Below are positions 61,960 to 64,000 of a stretch of DNA of 64,000 bases, one piece after another (position 1 is the stretch's first letter; each line of letters starts with the position of its first letter). The stretch is from Roseateles sp. XES5 (GTDB taxonomy: Bacteria > Pseudomonadota > Alphaproteobacteria > Rhizobiales > Rhizobiaceae), in contig NZ_CP084753.1 of NCBI RefSeq assembly GCF_020535545.1, positions 831,177 to 895,176 of the forward strand, in the 5' to 3' direction. The notes beneath the pieces are model-generated. The model had not been told where the DNA came from. It saw only the letters and a list, made by a program, of their open reading frames with translations, and did no database searches. Both the position numbers and the translations under genes were made by a program.

Positions 61960-62796
61960 TCAGTCGAAGTCGTTGAACAGCTCCGACAGCTTCTCCAGTC
62001 TTCCGATGACCTCCTTCTCGTGCCGCCCCGCGATCGTCAGCACGATGCCGTTGACGATGGCGAAGGGGATGGTCGGGGTCTGGAACTCACTGCCCGAGCG
62101 CCCGCGCGGGGCCGCCAGCATCAGGTCGGCCGCAGGATCCATCAGTGGGCCGGCAAGATCCGAGACGAGGACGGTGCGCGCGCCGACGCGGGCGGCATGC
62201 CGCATCAGCGGCCCGTAGCTCTGCGGCTGCTTGCGAAAGGCAAGCGCCACGACGATGTCATTGCCATCCATGCCGACAAGGCGCTCGGCGATGTCGCGGC
62301 CGCGCCCTGTGAGCGCGATGGTCGTCATGCCGAAACGGTCGAGCCGGCGCTGCAGGAAGCCGGCAACGGACTGGGCGTGGCCCTGGCCGAAGACGAAGAC
62401 GCGGCGGGCCTCGAAGATCATGTCGGCGGCGCGGTCGATATCGGCCTGCGACACCGCACGGGCGAGCGTTTCCAGCGCGGTAATCTCGGCCGCGATGAGG
62501 TCGGTGAGGTAATCGCCGTGCTCGACCTTGGCGACGGAGCGGCGCATGCGGCCGGCCGCGTCCTGGTCCAGAAGCACCTCGCGCTGCAATTCGGCGCGCA
62601 GGTCCGGAAAGCCCTTGTAACCGAGCTTCTGCGCCAGCCGCGTCGCCGTCGCCTCATGCACGCTGGCGCGCTGGGAAAGCTGCGGCCCGGACAGGAACGC
62701 CGCTTCCGCGCGGTTCTCCAGCATCGCCGTGATCAGCTTCTGGTCGGCTTCCGTCAGCTTGCGCGATTTCGCCTTTATGCGGTCGAGAATGGTCAT
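61960..62796 (-). CDS. RpiR/MurR-family transcriptional regulator with SIS domain
   Basis: About 278 aa from ATG at 62796 (MTILDRIKAKS); an ATG at 62823 adds nine residues and the frame is open to 62889. The N-terminal RpiR helix-turn-helix (LSQRASVHEATATRLAQKLGYKGFPDLRAELQ) is followed by an SIS sugar-isomerase domain (FVFGQGHAQSVAGFLQRRLDRFG, VVALAFRKQPQSYGPLM, VLVSDLAGPL). SIS domains sense phosphosugars. It is encoded just upstream of the ABC operon, 25 bp before the binding-protein start, and probably controls it. Repeated TGCAAG half-sites lie immediately upstream of its start. Confidence 0.9.
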   Translation of the reverse strand: MTILDRIKAKSRKLTEADQKLITAMLENRAEAAFLSGPQLSQRASVHEATATRLAQKLGYKGFPDLRAELQREVLLDQDAAGRMRRSVAKVEHGDYLTDLIAAEITALETLARAVSQADIDRAADMIFEARRVFVFGQGHAQSVAGFLQRRLDRFGMTTIALTGRGRDIAERLVGMDGNDIVVALAFRKQPQSYGPLMRHAARVGARTVLVSDLAGPLMDPAADLMLAAPRGRSGSEFQTPTIPFAIVNGIVLTIAGRHEKEVIGRLEKLSELFNDFD

Positions 62797-62828
62797 GGCG
62801 CTCACAAGTTTCGTTGCAGCCATGATCG

Positions 62829-62890
62829 TGCAAGCAAGTAGCCTTGCAGTCAATACGATGCATGCAAGATTCCTTGCAAGACTCTGCAAG
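62829..62890. promoter_or_regulatory. Cluster of TGCAAG half-sites upstream of the RpiR gene
   Basis: TGCAAG at 62829, CTTGCA at 62843, TGCAAG at 62863, CTTGCAAG at 62873-62880 and TGCAAG at 62885. The first two form an inverted repeat with an 8-nt centre; CTTGCAAG is itself a palindrome. Five half-sites in 62 bp just before the gene suggest a multi-site operator, most simply for RpiR autoregulation. Confidence 0.65.
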
Positions 62891-62934
62891 GATTTGCCAA
62901 CGCCCGGAAAAGCTTCGAGCGGCTATTGAGCTTT

Positions 62935-62991
62935 TGTTTTTACCGCATCACCCGACGCCGAAGCGATCTCGCTTCGGCTGGAAATGCTCTA
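62935..62991. repeat. RIME-like rhizobial palindromic element
   Basis: The core GCCGAAGCGA/TCGCTTCGGC (62957-62966, 62969-62978) is a perfect 10-bp stem with loop TC; GGAAATGCTCTA ends the element, and TTTTGTTTTTACCGCATCA lies on the other side. This is the RIME1-type arrangement common in Rhizobiaceae. It sits between the diguanylate cyclase gene and the RpiR promoter and could terminate transcription from the former. The TAG stop of the GGDEF gene is formed by its edge. Confidence 0.65.
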
Positions 62992-64000
62992 GCGGAAAGC
63001 GACGTCGAGGTTCTGGCGGTCGCGAGAGAGAACCGCGCAGGCCGTTTCGAACCCTTCTGCCTTCATGATCAGGGTGAACTCCGGCGGGATGCCGGCGGAA
63101 TTGCTGACCATGAGCCCGGCCCCGTCGGCGCCGAGGCTTTTCACGGTGCAGTCGATCGTCGAACGACGGTCGTTGAAGAGGATGGTGCCTGCCTTGAGAA
63201 CGCGGCGACGGGCGCCCATTCCCTCCGTCATCGACCAGGAAACGCAGCGATTGCGCCCGCTCCCCTTGGCCTGGTACATGGCCGCATCGGCCTGCGCGAG
63301 CAGGGTTTCGATATCCCGACCGACAATCGACAGCGCAGCACTGCCGAAGCTGGCGGTGACGGAGAGCGTACCGAAAGCCCCGTTGACGGGCCGCGCGGCA
63401 ATCTCCTCGCGCAGCTTTTCGGCGACGGCCAGCGCCTCCTCGCCGCCGATATGGGGAAGCACGATGGCGAATTCCTCGCCGCCGAGCCGGCCGAAAAGGT
63501 CGCTGGCGCGCAGGTTCGCGCGGCAGGTGGCTGCAACGGCCTTCAGCACCTCGTCGCCGGCCGCATGGCCGTGGGTGTCGTTCACCGCCTTGAAGCGGTC
63601 GACGTCGAGTACGACACAGCCAAGATCATGCTTGTGGCGCACCGCGGCGGCAATCAGCTGCTCCGCCTCGCGCTTGAAAGCGCGGCGGGTCAAGGCTTCC
63701 GTCAGGCTGTCGGTCGCCGCGGTCTGCATCAGTTCGATCCGGTCCATCGCCGCGCCGGACAGTTCCCACAGGATGCGAAGATCCTTGTGTCCGAAGGAAT
63801 GGGGCGTACGGTCGATCGCGCAGACGGTACCGATCGTGTGACCGGCCTTCGTCTTCAGCGGCACCCCCGCATAAAAGCGGATATGGTCAGGCCCGGTAAC
63901 GGCGGGATGGTTGACGAAACGCGGGTCCTTCAACGCGTCCTCAACCACCATCGGCTGGTCTTCGTTGAGCACATAGCGGCAGAAGGTGTCCTCAAGCGGC
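62989..64000 (-). CDS. GAF-GGDEF-PilZ diguanylate cyclase, 5' end outside window
   Basis: At least 337 residues; the frame continues through the right edge (LEDTFCRYVLNEDQPM), so the start is not seen. The first part is a GAF domain (ALKDPRFVNHPAVTGPDHIRFYAGVPL). Then comes a GGDEF domain with active motif LGGEEFAIVLP and, five residues upstream of GGEEF, RASD, the RxxD inhibitory I-site. DVDRFKAVNDTHGHAAGDEVL is the nucleotide- and metal-binding segment. The C-terminal 75 residues resemble a PilZ c-di-GMP receptor (RRRVLK ... DCTVKSLGADGA). So it should make c-di-GMP and also sense it. The final codon lies at the edge of a RIME-like repeat. Confidence 0.9.
   Translation of the reverse strand, partial: PLEDTFCRYVLNEDQPMVVEDALKDPRFVNHPAVTGPDHIRFYAGVPLKTKAGHTIGTVCAIDRTPHSFGHKDLRILWELSGAAMDRIELMQTAATDSLTEALTRRAFKREAEQLIAAAVRHKHDLGCVVLDVDRFKAVNDTHGHAAGDEVLKAVAATCRANLRASDLFGRLGGEEFAIVLPHIGGEEALAVAEKLREEIAARPVNGAFGTLSVTASFGSAALSIVGRDIETLLAQADAAMYQAKGSGRNRCVSWSMTEGMGARRRVLKAGTILFNDRRSTIDCTVKSLGADGAGLMVSNSAGIPPEFTLIMKAEGFETACAVLSRDRQNLDVAFR

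Overview
The window is GC-rich, densely packed DNA from an alphaproteobacterium, most likely Rhizobiaceae (Rhizobium, Ensifer, Shinella or Agrobacterium type). I base this on gene content (YtfQRT/YjfF-type sugar importer, Urt/FmdD-type amide importer, rhizobial-style chemoreceptor) and on RIME-like intergenic palindromes carrying the CCGAAGCG/CGCTTCGG core. The genus is inferred from sequence alone. I saw no tRNA, rRNA, CRISPR array, phage or transposase gene.

Region A (about 1-31,040, all minus strand) is a type I secretion locus. It runs right to left: AraC-family regulator, HlyB-like ABC exporter with a degenerate C39 domain, HlyD-like adaptor, HlyC-like lysine acyltransferase, an unrecognised 191-aa protein, then one giant RTX gene. 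The giant gene starts at 24,120 and is still open at base 1, so at least 8,040 codons are present and its 3' end lies outside. Its product carries many RTX/HCBP-related modules, an L-type lectin domain, two carbohydrate-binding-like sandwiches and seven cadherin-like repeats. Long open frames on the opposite strand in 94-22,002 are shadows of this gene. A 35-bp tandem motif (30/35 identical between copies) lies upstream of both the exporter gene and the acyltransferase gene, which suggests two co-regulated promoters. This locus is the best candidate for an undescribed system.

Region B (31,040-35,180) is loosely packed: a DapA-family aldolase, a periplasmic purine nucleoside permease-family protein, two long gene-poor gaps and a RIME-like element. 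Region C (35,178-41,090) is a LacI regulator divergent from a four-gene YtfQRT/YjfF-type sugar ABC importer. A terminator-like attenuator follows the binding-protein gene and a bidirectional terminator closes the operon. Region D (41,112-43,544) is an MFS transporter divergent from a LysR regulator, with a candidate LysR box between them.

Region E (43,860-54,033) looks like an amide or urea-derivative uptake and hydrolysis unit: two permeases, two ATPases, a binding protein, a YtcJ-like amidohydrolase broken by a one-base frameshift, a LuxR-type regulator, an amidase and a homocysteine S-methyltransferase-family enzyme. Region F (54,192-57,264) holds a chemoreceptor ending in a WxxF-type tail and a PLP serine/threonine dehydratase. 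Region G (57,318-62,796, minus strand) is an RpiR regulator with a Fe3+-type ABC importer and a histidine phosphatase, possibly for a phosphorylated substrate. The window ends in a GAF-GGDEF-PilZ protein cut by the right edge. Two apparent frameshifts (near 49,380 and 60,705) each fit loss of one G from a G4 run, so sequencing error must be excluded before calling either gene defective.
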